From the NCBI GenBank assembly GCA_018267825.1, contig JAFDXR010000008.1, positions 372,001 through 436,000 on the forward strand: a stretch of DNA of 64,000 nucleotides, given 5' to 3'. Positions 1 to 9,751 of this stretch are shown here, in pieces. The stretch is from Bacteroidota bacterium (GTDB taxonomy: Bacteria; Bacteroidota; Bacteroidia; B-17B0; Aurantibacillaceae). The notes below the pieces were generated by a model, which was given only the letters and a program-made list of their open reading frames with translations, was not told the origin of the DNA and made no database searches. Position numbers and translations under genes: made by a program. The first letter of the stretch is position 1. Each line of letters opens with the position of its first letter.

Positions 1-134
1 AAATTTAAACGTTAAGACACTATCTGCAGACGACCAGTAACCAGACAATGACCTTTACAAACTCATGCTAACCATTCATGCGGTTTGCAATAAGAAGTCC
101 CTATTCGCGTTATATACCTGTTTAGATAATTTTC

Positions 135-917
135 ATGATGCGGTTTAGCTTCATTCTGTTTATTCTTATCGTCATTTCCTGCAAAAAGAAAGACCACTCA
201 CCGTCTTTTTCAAGTCTACCGTCTGATGATCCGGTGGCCATAAACGGATGTTTTGATGTTTTCAGATCAGTTTCTCAAATCATGGGACAGCCACCAGACA
301 CGCAGTTTCAAACCAATACAACTGTTTGGCTCACCAAAGCAGGGGTGCCTCCAAATTCTTTGTATTACCCACCATCCAATCTCGCTGTTGGTGGTTTGTC
401 CTTGAACACTATATCGTTTAATGAAAACATCTGGGTCAATGGAACCGACACGTCCATAACCTATCAGGATACAACGTATATCAATTATAAACCCATTAAT
501 TATCAGCCTCCATTTATCTGGGTTGTAGGTGGAAATTCTTATTTCCAGGGGTTTTCGTTTACCAATACAAATGATTTTCCGCAGTACACAGGCTACACAT
601 TGTTACCCGACACGGTTGATCTTTATAAAGGTGTTTATATTCCACTGAAATCCTACAAAGGAGTAGATAGAATTGAAGTGTTTTTACATGGAGGCGGTGG
701 CAACGGCGGGATGATGGAAACCCAAACCAAGGCCATCACACCGGCGCACTCTGGTGTTTATTTCAGTGGAGATGATTTGCTATCCCCCATGCTTGGCACA
801 TCTTGGGGGGAGATTTTCATAGCATTTTATCGGGATAACTACCAAACTATAAATGGCAGGGTGTATAATTTTAGAACAGGTCTCATCTTTATTAAAAGTG
901 TTTATGTAAAACAGTAA
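135..917 (+). CDS. Predicted lipoprotein of unknown function
   Basis: The protein begins with a short hydrophobic segment ending in VISC followed by three lysines, which fits a lipoprotein signal with Cys16 as the lipidated residue. The mature part is about 245 residues, rich in Asn, Tyr, Pro and Thr, with no domain I recognise. Two ATG codons in a row open the frame, and either could start it. It has no close partner: the next gene on this strand begins 230 bases later. The positively charged residues after the Cys differ from the acidic surface-export signal described for some Bacteroidota lipoproteins, so a periplasm-facing location is more likely (inference). Confidence 0.7.
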   Translation: MMRFSFILFILIVISCKKKDHSPSFSSLPSDDPVAINGCFDVFRSVSQIMGQPPDTQFQTNTTVWLTKAGVPPNSLYYPPSNLAVGGLSLNTISFNENIWVNGTDTSITYQDTTYINYKPINYQPPFIWVVGGNSYFQGFSFTNTNDFPQYTGYTLLPDTVDLYKGVYIPLKSYKGVDRIEVFLHGGGGNGGMMETQTKAITPAHSGVYFSGDDLLSPMLGTSWGEIFIAFYRDNYQTINGRVYNFRTGLIFIKSVYVKQ

Positions 918-1147
918 CACAAAATCAAAAGCATCGTGCGCTAACAACTCATTAAACCAGCCTAGACCTATACGCCGATACCTTGGGGCAATTGTTTCAA
1001 CCCAAAATAAACCGCCCACCCTCTCCTCCCTACCACTAAACAAGAATTCCTAAAACATCCTGTTACTTAACATAAATTAGGTATTATAACATTTCGCCAT
1101 AGGGTGTGTTCGGCCATTTAAAACTAGCTTTGGGCATTATCTTTTTT

Positions 1148-3580
1148 ATGCAAAAAACAAAAGCCATCGGCACCTGCCTGGTGCTCCTCTTTCTGTTGTG
1201 CGCCAACAGCAGCTTTTCGCAGTGCGCCATCACGGCCATCGTTACCGATAGTTTAAAGGCCCCGGTGCCTTTTATTACCGTAGCCCTCCTCAAGGTCGAC
1301 AGCAGCATTTACAAAGGCGAAATTACCGGAGCCAATGGCGAGTTCTGCTTCTCTAAGATTGCAGCCGGCCAGTACCGCATCAAAATTGCCGGACTGGGCT
1401 ATGCCGATTACTACAGCGAACTGATTAACTACGACAGCACTGCGCCCACCATAACACTCAACGACATTGTGCTTAAAAAAAGCGGGGTGAACCTCGACGA
1501 GGTTTCCGTGAACGCCATTAAAAACCCCATTGAGTTCAAGGGAGGCAACATTACCGTAAATGTAGAAGACAGCCCCCTGGCCGTGGGCAACAGCGTATAT
1601 GATCTCCTGGCGCGCCTGCCCGGGGTGATGGTGGAGGGCGACAACATCAGCATCCAGGGTAAATCGGGCGTAAAGGTGTACATCAACGACCGGGTGCAGC
1701 AGTTGTCGGGCGCGCAGCTCACCAATTTTCTGCGCAGCATGAGCGCCTCGGTAGTCGAAAAGATCGAGGTCATTAATAACCCGCCCGCCCGCTACGACGC
1801 AGCCGGCAGCGCAGGTATCATCAACATTAAAACCAAACGCATCAAAATAACCGGGCCCAGCGGCGGACTCAATTATACCTTCTCCCAGGGTTTTTACAAT
1901 ACCAACAACGCAGGCTTCTCGTTCAACTACAAGGGTAAGAACGTGACTTTTTTCAGCAACACGAGCCTATACGAAGGCCTGCTGCACAACCAAAGCAACC
2001 TGCTCAACCATGTGACTTACGATGGCGCTACCACCACCATGGATCAGAAAGCACACGAAAACGATGCGGGTAAATTCATGACCATAGACCTGGGGGCAGA
2101 TTGGTACATCAATAAGAAAAACACAGTGGGCGTGAAAACTGAAATTGTGCCCGGACACGCCGTACGCACCTACAACGGCAATACCACCATGAGCGACAAC
2201 AGCCTGGGCTACCAGCAACTGTCGTATAACCGGCCTACCACCAACAACTGGCTGCTCTGCAATTACAACCTCAATGCCGAGCACTTGTTCGACACACTGG
2301 GCAATTCCAAGCTCAAATTCTCAGCCGACTATTACGGTCCTTATAACGACGATTACACGGCCTATTATCAAAACCGCTTCACAGGCTTCAGTGGCGCCGA
2401 AACCATGCCCGATCAAACCTTCCGCACCACCAACAACCTTGGCATTAATATTCTGGCAGCGCGTCTCGATTTCGAAAAGAAATTCAAACACGACCTCAGT
2501 ATCGAAGCCGGTATTAAACAAAGCAACACCAGCGCGCAGAGCGATTACACGTTTGAGAATCTCAACATTGCCACCGGACAATATGTAACCGACACCGTGT
2601 TTACCAACAGGTTCAAATACAACGAGCAGATCAGCGCCGCGTATGTGAGCCTCGATAAAACCTATAAGAAATTTAATTTCCGGGCCGGCCTGCGGGGCGA
2701 GAATACCAATATACACACCGAGAGCATTACGAGCAGCATTAAATATTCGCGACAGTATGCCAACCTCTTCCCGACACTCAGTGTCGATTATAACCCCACG
2801 CAAAATCACTCACTGAGTTTTGCCTACAACCGCCGCATCGACCGCCCCGATTATAACGCCTTCAATCCTTTCCGCTCTTTTACCAACATCTTAAACTCCA
2901 GTGTGGGCAACCCTTACCTGATGCCTACCTACGATAATAATTTCAACTTCACCTTCGTATATAAGGGCTCAATCTACAACAACCTCTCCTATGCTTACCT
3001 GCAGCACCCTCTGCAAAACTTCACCACGCAAAACGATTCTACCAAAGAAATGGTGAACCACATCACCAATATGAAACAGTTAAACATCATCCGCTATAAC
3101 TTTTTTATCCGTCAGGAAATAAAATCGTGGTGGACGGTTTCCTTCCTCGCAGGTGCCTATTACATCGACTACAGCGGTATGGTAAACGGGCTGAACTATG
3201 CCGCCAAAGCGATTCCGTGGTACACACGCCTCACCAATATTTTTATGGTGAAGAAAAACACCAAAGTCGAAGTTTCCGGTTTCTACTGGAGTCCGTGGCT
3301 GGGGGGCACCTCTGTGTTTCAGCAGCGCGGGGGTTTAAGCATGGCCCTGAAACAATCTTTCTTCAACAATAGTTTCAACGTGGCCATTGCCCTCAACGAC
3401 GCCTTTTTCACGGAGCAATTCAGGCAAAAGGCCGATTTCCAGAACCAGAAATGGAGCCTCTACGAATCGAACGACTCCCGACGCTTAAACATCAGCCTGA
3501 GCTATAACTTCGGGAAAATAAAAGCCGAACAACGCGAAACCGACGGCAGCGACGACGAGAAAAAACGCCTGGGCCATTAG
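1148..3580 (+). CDS. Outer membrane beta-barrel receptor-like protein (TonB-dependent receptor relative)
   Basis: The start is set at the ATG at 1148, 14 codons inside the longest frame, because it gives a clean signal peptide (hydrophobic stretch ending near SSFSQ). After it comes a carboxypeptidase-like regulatory domain at about residues 25-110, seen as FITVALLKVDSS and GEFCFSKIAAGQYRI. A plug-like domain follows (VYDLLARLPGVMV, then IQGKSGVKVYIND), and then a long C-terminal barrel of alternating Tyr/Phe/Asn-rich strands with the DRPDYNAFNPF motif typical of this Bacteroidota family. It lacks an evident SusD partner. Likely role is an outer membrane receptor or barrel of unknown ligand. 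Confidence 0.85.
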   Translation: MQKTKAIGTCLVLLFLLCANSSFSQCAITAIVTDSLKAPVPFITVALLKVDSSIYKGEITGANGEFCFSKIAAGQYRIKIAGLGYADYYSELINYDSTAPTITLNDIVLKKSGVNLDEVSVNAIKNPIEFKGGNITVNVEDSPLAVGNSVYDLLARLPGVMVEGDNISIQGKSGVKVYINDRVQQLSGAQLTNFLRSMSASVVEKIEVINNPPARYDAAGSAGIINIKTKRIKITGPSGGLNYTFSQGFYNTNNAGFSFNYKGKNVTFFSNTSLYEGLLHNQSNLLNHVTYDGATTTMDQKAHENDAGKFMTIDLGADWYINKKNTVGVKTEIVPGHAVRTYNGNTTMSDNSLGYQQLSYNRPTTNNWLLCNYNLNAEHLFDTLGNSKLKFSADYYGPYNDDYTAYYQNRFTGFSGAETMPDQTFRTTNNLGINILAARLDFEKKFKHDLSIEAGIKQSNTSAQSDYTFENLNIATGQYVTDTVFTNRFKYNEQISAAYVSLDKTYKKFNFRAGLRGENTNIHTESITSSIKYSRQYANLFPTLSVDYNPTQNHSLSFAYNRRIDRPDYNAFNPFRSFTNILNSSVGNPYLMPTYDNNFNFTFVYKGSIYNNLSYAYLQHPLQNFTTQNDSTKEMVNHITNMKQLNIIRYNFFIRQEIKSWWTVSFLAGAYYIDYSGMVNGLNYAAKAIPWYTRLTNIFMVKKNTKVEVSGFYWSPWLGGTSVFQQRGGLSMALKQSFFNNSFNVAIALNDAFFTEQFRQKADFQNQKWSLYESNDSRRLNISLSYNFGKIKAEQRETDGSDDEKKRLGH

Positions 3581-3857
3581 TCCGCTGGCTGCAGATATGC
3601 CTGCCCCGGGTGACAAAAGTCAATATGGCTCATGACCCCGGTCACCACCAGCAAAACACCGTCTTCATAATTTGGTTTCAAAATGAGCCGTCAGATTCAA
3701 TGGGCTGTTTTATGTCCAAAGAAACCGTTTTGGAAAAATCAGCAGGCCTCTGTAAAACACAGCTCCAAACATTTATGCATGCATGTTTCGTCCGGGCCAA
3801 CCATACCCATTGCCGTTCCGCCATACGCTCAGGCGCCCGAATGCGACATTCCCAACG

Positions 3858-5090
3858 ATGAACTGCATACAGCGCTATACCTCAGGCCCGCATAAAATCA
3901 GGTGGTGTGCGGCCGTCATTATTTTGTTTTTTATACATACGGTGGCTTTTGCCCAGGAAAAAGACAGCAGCGAAAGCTACGCCATCCGCAAAGATGCGCT
4001 CGACCTGTACTACAAAGTGATCCGCAAGAAAAATGCCGTGCGCAGCGACACCGTCCGGAAAATACCCGGAAAGCTCTACCCTGCTTTTTTCATCACCCCG
4101 GGCTACGCGGTGCAAAGCGGGCTCGATATTAACTTTTCGAATGTAACCGCCATTTACCTGTCCAAAAGCGCCAATATTTCAAGCGTGCTGACGTATATCT
4201 CATTCACGCAAAAGAACCAGATCATCATCCCGCTGCTCTCCAATATTTTCACAAAAGACAATCGCTGGAATTTTCAGGGAAACTGGTATTACCTGAAGTA
4301 CCCCGTGTCTACCTTCGGGCTCGGAAACCACACACGCGACGACAATCAGCTCGACCTGGATTTTAACACGCTGCGTGTGAACGAATTCTTTTTAAAAAAA
4401 GCGGGTAAATACCTCTACGCCGGGATCGGCTACAACCTCAGCAAATACTGGAACATTAAACAGGGCGAAAAAGGTAGCAATACCTATTATGATCTGTACG
4501 GATACGCACCGGGAGCCGTTTCGTCGGGGCTTCAGCTCTGCCTGCAATACGACAGCCGCGAGAACTCCCTGAATGCAAACAGCTCTTCTTACCTGAATAC
4601 CTCCTTCCTGCAGAACACACAAATCCTGGGCAGCAACAGCAACTGGTCTTCGCTCATGATTGATGCCCGCCACTATATTAAATTCCCCCAGAGCACCGAT
4701 AATGTACTTGCCTTCTGGAGCTACAACATCCTGAGTTTATCCGGCCGGCCGCCATATCTTGATCTGCCGGCTAACGGCTGGGATGAATACTCGAACACCT
4801 GCCGCGGCTATATGGAAGGCCGTTACCGCGGGCTCAGCATGATAGACCTGGAAAGCGAATACCGCATTCATTTCATGAAAAACGATCTGATAGGCGCTGT
4901 TGTTTTTGGTCACGTGGAAAGTTATTCCACCCTGCCCAACCGCTTCAATTTCGATGCTGTGATCCCCGGCGGCGGAGTAGGACTGCGCGTCAAAATCAAT
5001 AAATTCTCCAATACCAATCTTTGCATCGATTATGGTTTCGGACTCAACGGGTCGCGGGGTCTTTTCTTCAACCTGGGAGAAGTGTTTTAA
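3858..5090 (+). CDS. Omp85/surface-antigen-like outer membrane beta-barrel
   Basis: The ATG at 3858 is chosen over the longer frame from 3783 because it places a signal peptide (hydrophobic segment ending in VAFAQ) at the N-terminus. That gives 410 residues. There is no room for the multiple POTRA domains of BamA. The C-terminal two thirds look like a 16-strand barrel of the bacterial surface antigen type, and the final LCIDYGFGLNGS and FFNLGEVF segments resemble the last strands of such barrels in Bacteroidota. It therefore looks like a short barrel-only Omp85 relative of unknown role, not the essential assembly factor. It converges with the AsmA-like gene, with 17 bases between stops. Confidence 0.75.
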   Translation: MNCIQRYTSGPHKIRWCAAVIILFFIHTVAFAQEKDSSESYAIRKDALDLYYKVIRKKNAVRSDTVRKIPGKLYPAFFITPGYAVQSGLDINFSNVTAIYLSKSANISSVLTYISFTQKNQIIIPLLSNIFTKDNRWNFQGNWYYLKYPVSTFGLGNHTRDDNQLDLDFNTLRVNEFFLKKAGKYLYAGIGYNLSKYWNIKQGEKGSNTYYDLYGYAPGAVSSGLQLCLQYDSRENSLNANSSSYLNTSFLQNTQILGSNSNWSSLMIDARHYIKFPQSTDNVLAFWSYNILSLSGRPPYLDLPANGWDEYSNTCRGYMEGRYRGLSMIDLESEYRIHFMKNDLIGAVVFGHVESYSTLPNRFNFDAVIPGGGVGLRVKINKFSNTNLCIDYGFGLNGSRGLFFNLGEVF

Positions 5091-5107
5091 AGCAGGGGTT
5101 GGCGCAC

Positions 5108-8100
5108 TCACAGCTTTTCAAAATCCGAATCGTCGAAACCCTTGCCTGTTGTAATCACCGGCTTATCGGCGGTGCCCGTTACCGACATCGGAATCCTGAG
5201 TTTATTGAGCGGTGGTACCGAAAGTTTAATCAGGTAATTCATTGAATCGTTTTCCAGGCCAAACTCTCCTTCGATCTCTATCAGGAATTTACTCACACGG
5301 AACGAGAACGGGAAAATCATAAACTTGCCCTTACGGATTTCACTGTCGAAACTCACATCGGTGAGCGTCGGATCTTTAAACTCGTCTTTCTTCGATTTAT
5401 TGCGGATGTGGTTCATGAGCTTCATCCCTTTGATCGACACACTGTCGATCATGATCTTGCCCTTGCCGCTCAGGCTGCCATAGATCGGTGAAAAATCAGG
5501 ATTCAGTTCACCGCGGATCGAATAGGTGGTGGAGAAATTTCCTTTGGCCGGACATTCCTCTTTCGGGTCTACAAAGGTTTTATACACCTTCGTGAAATCC
5601 ATCTGATCAATATGCACATCGAGGTCGAAGGTCGGGTGTGCCGGATCTTTGGTGTTATAATCGCCGCTGATATCTACCTCCGAGTCCAGTGCATTGAAAC
5701 CTGTTTCGTTGAGTGTAAGCACCCCGTTCTGTATTTTTATTTCACCGTCGAGGTTGGCAATATCGAGGTTTCCGAATTTCACCATTTTAATATCCGAGTC
5801 AAACACAAAGCCGATATTATCCGGAATGATGATCACACGTGGCGCACTGGTGTCGGTTTTTTGCTGCGAAGTCGCTACCGTACCCGTTGCCACCGATGGC
5901 GGAAACCACTCATTGAGGTCGATGGTATCGCAGAGCATACGCAGGTCGCCTTTAATGCTGGCATCTTTTTTCAGAAGAAACGGCACATAGTCATACACGT
6001 GCCCGGTGAGGCTCACATTGCTCTTGCCAAACTCCGCTTTGAAACGTGTGAGCTCAATTTTGTGCGCATTGAGTGTAAACAACGCATCGTCTATATGAAT
6101 CGGAAAAGCAATACCCGTATTCTTATACGATACATTTTTCACTTCCAGTGTGCCCCTGGCTTTCAGCTTATCGTAGCTTTTGGTTTCGATCAGGGTGAGG
6201 CTGCCTTTGGTCTCCATATCAAAATCCATGGTGCCCTTCACCGTAGTATTCGTCATCGGGTACAGCTGTGTGAGTTTCTGCAAGTCGAGCAGACCGTCGA
6301 TTTTCAGGTCGTAATTATAATCCTTCAGGTCGGAAATGGTGCCGTTCATCACAAAGGGTTCATCGTCGAGCAAAAAGGTCAGATTATTCAGGCTCAGCTG
6401 CGTGTCGTTCAGATGCCCTGTTGTATTTGTTATTTCTGCATTGAGGTGTATGCTGTCCATTTCTACCGGCAGGTTCTTCGACTTCACATAACCCTTTTCG
6501 AGGTTCACCATCACATCGGCTTTCGGAAATAGTTTCAGCGAATCGTTATAGCGGCCGTCGATTTTGATTTCGGAGTTGAGCACACCTTTCAGTGTCACAC
6601 CGTTTATAGGATAGATCTGCTCCAGGTGCGAGAGATCGGCCTTTACTAAAATATCGGCATTCACCGTCATGTCCCGGATGCCTTGCACAGCGATGTGTCC
6701 GTGAACCGGGTTGCTGTCGACCTCGAAATGAAATACCGGCATTTTAAAGCTCGTGTGGTCCATCATCCCGTCGGTATTATCGGCCGTCAGATGAAAGCTG
6801 ATATTGTCGACCGACTTCGGCAGGTTTTTATACCTGAACTTCGCATTCTCTACTTTCATGTCGGCATGGAAGGTCGGGAGCAGATTCAGTGAATCGTGGT
6901 AGATGCCGTCTATTTTGATTTCCGAGCTCAGCTTTCCCTTCATCACAATGCCATCCATTGGGTAAAACTTCCCGATCTCCGCAATATCCATCTTTGAAAT
7001 AAAATCGCCGGTCACCTGCCTGATCTTACTTCCTTTTACCGAGAGATTGCCATGTGTTGGTTGTTTGTCGATTTCAAAATGCAGGTCTTTGATGTCGTAT
7101 GCCGTGTGTTCGGGATTACCATCGGGGTTTTCCGCAATAAATCTGAAATTGATCTTCTCCAGGGCTTTGGGCAAATGATTGTATTTGAACCGGGCATCCT
7201 TCACCCCCACATCGATCCGGAACTTAGGAACCACATTGTCGATGGCATCATAAACACCCCTGATTGACCCCTCGCAGTTAAACTCCCCTTCGGCGTCCAT
7301 GCCTTCCATGTCTTTCTGATAAACACCGGGCAATAACGAAAGCAGATTTTTGAAACTGGTTTCCTTCACGGCAAATTTCAAATCCGTTTCATAGCCTTTC
7401 TCCAGCAATTTGAAATACCCTTCGAAGCCAAACTTAAAATCGCCCAGCTGAAAGGCGTGATCCTTGAAGGTGAATTTTTTCTCTTTCAGATTCATCTCCA
7501 TCTGCAGGTCGGCGGCAAACGACTTCTTATTGAAATAACGGATTCCGTTGTATTGAAACGTGAGCTCTGTAACTTTCGTGGTAATATCGAGATCGGAAAT
7601 GTCCTGCCTGAAATCGCCTGAGCCATTGTGGTATACGCCGCCAACCTCAACATAGGTTTTCTGTAACTGGTCGTTGTAAATGATCTTACCGTTGTCGATA
7701 GACCACTGATCAATGGCTACCTCAAAACTCTCTTCTCCGGCTTTGCTGCTGGCGGATGTGTCGGGTTTAACGATATCATAATTGGCTTTGCCGTTTTCGA
7801 GGATGCGGGCAGAGATCAGAGGGTTCAATAAATGCACGCCGTTTATCTCGTGGTGTCCGCTGATCAGCTGCGGCAGTTTAAAGGTCGCGTCTACTTCCGC
7901 GGCCATTACCAGCGTATCGTTTTTAAACTCGCCGAGGCCCGTTACCAACACCTCGTTCAGCGTGAGTGTCATGTGCGGAAAATGCTTGATAGCCGAAATG
8001 CTGAAATCCTTGAAATAAACTTTGGCATTGAGGTTCTGGTCGATCTTATCGATCACCACACGCTTTATTTTATTATGAAACGCATAAGGCAGTGTTATCA

Positions 8101-8116
8101 GGATAACGATCAGCAC
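5108..8116 (-). CDS. AsmA-family protein (large, repeat-containing)
   Basis: This 1,002-residue protein opens with a hydrophobic anchor followed by NAKVYFKDFSISAI and FPHMTLTLNEV, the usual N-terminus of AsmA/TamB-like proteins. Several internal repeats of about 115 residues share the pattern LSSEIKIDGIYHDSLNLLPT and FHFEVDSNPVHG. The C-terminus has the LSGKGKIMIDSVSIKGM segment typical of AsmA_2. Such proteins are thought to span the periplasm and take part in lipid or outer membrane homeostasis. The start is uncertain. The GTG at 8116 lies inside the predicted anchor, while the frame stays open upstream and encodes KKFLKYTGIALLVL, which looks like the true start of the anchor. No ATG, GTG or TTG occurs there; a CTG does at 8155. 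Confidence 0.88.
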   Translation of the reverse strand: MLIVILITLPYAFHNKIKRVVIDKIDQNLNAKVYFKDFSISAIKHFPHMTLTLNEVLVTGLGEFKNDTLVMAAEVDATFKLPQLISGHHEINGVHLLNPLISARILENGKANYDIVKPDTSASSKAGEESFEVAIDQWSIDNGKIIYNDQLQKTYVEVGGVYHNGSGDFRQDISDLDITTKVTELTFQYNGIRYFNKKSFAADLQMEMNLKEKKFTFKDHAFQLGDFKFGFEGYFKLLEKGYETDLKFAVKETSFKNLLSLLPGVYQKDMEGMDAEGEFNCEGSIRGVYDAIDNVVPKFRIDVGVKDARFKYNHLPKALEKINFRFIAENPDGNPEHTAYDIKDLHFEIDKQPTHGNLSVKGSKIRQVTGDFISKMDIAEIGKFYPMDGIVMKGKLSSEIKIDGIYHDSLNLLPTFHADMKVENAKFRYKNLPKSVDNISFHLTADNTDGMMDHTSFKMPVFHFEVDSNPVHGHIAVQGIRDMTVNADILVKADLSHLEQIYPINGVTLKGVLNSEIKIDGRYNDSLKLFPKADVMVNLEKGYVKSKNLPVEMDSIHLNAEITNTTGHLNDTQLSLNNLTFLLDDEPFVMNGTISDLKDYNYDLKIDGLLDLQKLTQLYPMTNTTVKGTMDFDMETKGSLTLIETKSYDKLKARGTLEVKNVSYKNTGIAFPIHIDDALFTLNAHKIELTRFKAEFGKSNVSLTGHVYDYVPFLLKKDASIKGDLRMLCDTIDLNEWFPPSVATGTVATSQQKTDTSAPRVIIIPDNIGFVFDSDIKMVKFGNLDIANLDGEIKIQNGVLTLNETGFNALDSEVDISGDYNTKDPAHPTFDLDVHIDQMDFTKVYKTFVDPKEECPAKGNFSTTYSIRGELNPDFSPIYGSLSGKGKIMIDSVSIKGMKLMNHIRNKSKKDEFKDPTLTDVSFDSEIRKGKFMIFPFSFRVSKFLIEIEGEFGLENDSMNYLIKLSVPPLNKLRIPMSVTGTADKPVITTGKGFDDSDFEKL

Positions 8117-8172
8117 GAGTAGCGCAATACCGGTATATTTCAGAAACTTTTTCAGGGTGAGAGATTTCCAAC

Positions 8173-8180
8173 AAATATAA
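8173..8180 (-). promoter_or_regulatory. Candidate -7 box of the AsmA-like gene
   Basis: On the minus strand the sequence is TATATTTG, an exact match to the Bacteroidota -7 consensus TAnnTTTG. It lies 18 bases upstream of the CTG codon at 8155, so the transcript leader would be very short. The -33 region is weak. Confidence 0.45.
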
Positions 8181-8185
8181 ATATT

Positions 8186-8668
8186 CTCTGCGTTTGAAAA
8201 GGCGAATGGCAGGAGGGAAAAAGGCTGTCTGATTCTCCTTGCTGTCAGGCCGGCTCAAGCGCTTTATACATCTTGTGAGGTGCGGCCAACGCCGTTCGTT
8301 CACACCAGCCGCACCATTACCAATGTGTTAAAGATTAACTGAATGAAGTTTTATTACAAATCTCAAAACGTTTACAAATCGGCCTCTTCAGCGGAAGCGT
8401 CAAAATCAGGGGTGGTTAAATGGTGCTGGCTTGTGCGAACGATGATTGGCTGCCTGACCGGAGGGAGTTCCAATCATCGCGATTGACAAACCGCAGATTT
8501 TCGCGCCCGATGAAACAGTCTTGACTTTGCCTCGGCACCAAAGCTTTAGCATAGGTGCCTGTTACTTTTTTCGTCAAGAAAAAAAGTAAACAACACCAGA
8601 TACCAATTAAAAAGCCCGGCAAAACCGGGCTTTTAGATTTACTCCATTCGCGGAATTAACATACAGAC
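8186..8668. other. Intergenic stretch without a supportable gene
   Basis: About 480 bases between the AsmA-like gene and the next gene. I see no convincing coding frame. It contains a perfect 10-bp stem (TTACTTTTTT at 8562-8571 with AAAAAAGTAA at 8580-8589, 8-base loop) and, further on, the terminator described separately. Confidence 0.6.
8610..8634 (-). terminator. Rho-independent terminator of the T9SS cargo gene
   Basis: A 10-bp perfect stem (AAAAGCCCGG with CCGGGCTTTT) closes a 5-base loop about 35 bases after the stop of the minus-strand gene ending at 8669, with a T-run on the minus strand. Confidence 0.8.
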
Positions 8669-9550
8669 TTATTTCTGAACAATAAACTTCTGTTGTTCAA
8701 TCCCCTCTTCCGATCTGATTTCAAGCGTATAAACACCATTTGTTAAATCGGCGGTATTGATCTGCTGCTGATTTCCCTGAATTAATCCCGAACCCACCAA
8801 TCTTCCGAACGCATTGTAAATATTAAATGCAACGTTGGTCTTGTATGTTTTGGCAACATCCAGCGTAACAAGATCAGAAGCCGGGTTTGGATGCAGTTTG
8901 AATGATGCTGCTTCTGCACTTTGCTCAAACACCGATGTCAGCAAAACATCAAAATTAAGGTTGTCGACATAAAGTACTGAATTGCCGTGAGGAACATAGG
9001 CCGGTGGCGGGCCATCGCAATTATAAGCAGCAATTAAGATCGCACAGCTGTCGGCGGCTGTATAACTCGGGAACGGCGCGCTGAAAGATGTCCAGTTTGC
9101 CACAGCTACAGTAGATGAAAACATAGCCGTTGCAACCTGCGATCCGTTTTTATACAGCATGGCCAATACACGCATGGTATCCCCGTTCTGTGGTGCGAAT
9201 TTGTAATAACCCGTTATGCTTGTCGGGTGGCCACTGACAGGGAAAGACGCTCCGGGGCCATTCATTATATTATTGCTCCTGTTTTGCAGGATAAGGCCCA
9301 GCCCATTTACATTTGGGGAAAGAGCTATGTTGTTTTCCAAACGAACCGAATAACTGCCCATATAGGTTGGGTAATGGTCTATAGACCTTGTTACCGGGTA
9401 AAAAGAAGTAGCATAGGCGTTTGGCGTCAGATATCCCTGTGGATCCATGTAGCTTCCCGTGGTTGTCCAGCTTTCAAATCCGCCGTTCGGGATTTGTGCC
9501 TCTGCATGAAAAGCAATGAACCCGGCAGCAAGTAATATAAGTTTCTTCAT
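8669..9550 (-). CDS. Secreted protein with T9SS type A sorting domain
   Basis: The ATG at 9550 is chosen because it begins a signal peptide (MKKLILLAAG to AEAQ); the longer frame adds an unlikely 14 residues. The mature protein starts with IPNGGFESWTT, as in Bacteroidota extracellular proteins with a jelly-roll-like N-terminal domain of about 190 residues. The last 75 residues form a Por secretion system sorting domain: FKLHPNPASDLVTL, then NIYNAFGRLV, then LTNGVYTLEI and a basic end. It is therefore probably exported through the outer membrane by the type 9 system and attached or released. Its substrate or ligand cannot be told. A terminator follows directly. Confidence 0.85.
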   Translation of the reverse strand: MKKLILLAAGFIAFHAEAQIPNGGFESWTTTGSYMDPQGYLTPNAYATSFYPVTRSIDHYPTYMGSYSVRLENNIALSPNVNGLGLILQNRSNNIMNGPGASFPVSGHPTSITGYYKFAPQNGDTMRVLAMLYKNGSQVATAMFSSTVAVANWTSFSAPFPSYTAADSCAILIAAYNCDGPPPAYVPHGNSVLYVDNLNFDVLLTSVFEQSAEAASFKLHPNPASDLVTLDVAKTYKTNVAFNIYNAFGRLVGSGLIQGNQQQINTADLTNGVYTLEIRSEEGIEQQKFIVQK

Positions 9551-9751
9551 TTTAATAGCGTCGGTGTTTAGCGTGCTGACCCCGCACGACACATGTTATT
9601 AATCAAGGTCCTTTGCAGGTGAAGGTACGCTGCCTCTCTTTTCACAACGATGACCTGTATTACATAGGGATATGACTGTTGTCATACTTTTTTGGGAAGC
9701 CGGTGGCGGGAGCATGCTCTTACGTGGTTTCCAACGCTCACGTGCCTGTAC

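Noticed and set aside
5612-6532. 306-codon open frame on the plus strand inside the AsmA-like gene
   Set aside because: It is antisense to a clear repeat-containing AsmA protein, has no domain and consists of His/Val/Arg-rich sequence typical of a shadow frame.
8416-8622. 68-codon frame before the T9SS gene terminator
   Set aside because: It runs into the terminator hairpin and the AT-rich stem-loop; no start context or family.
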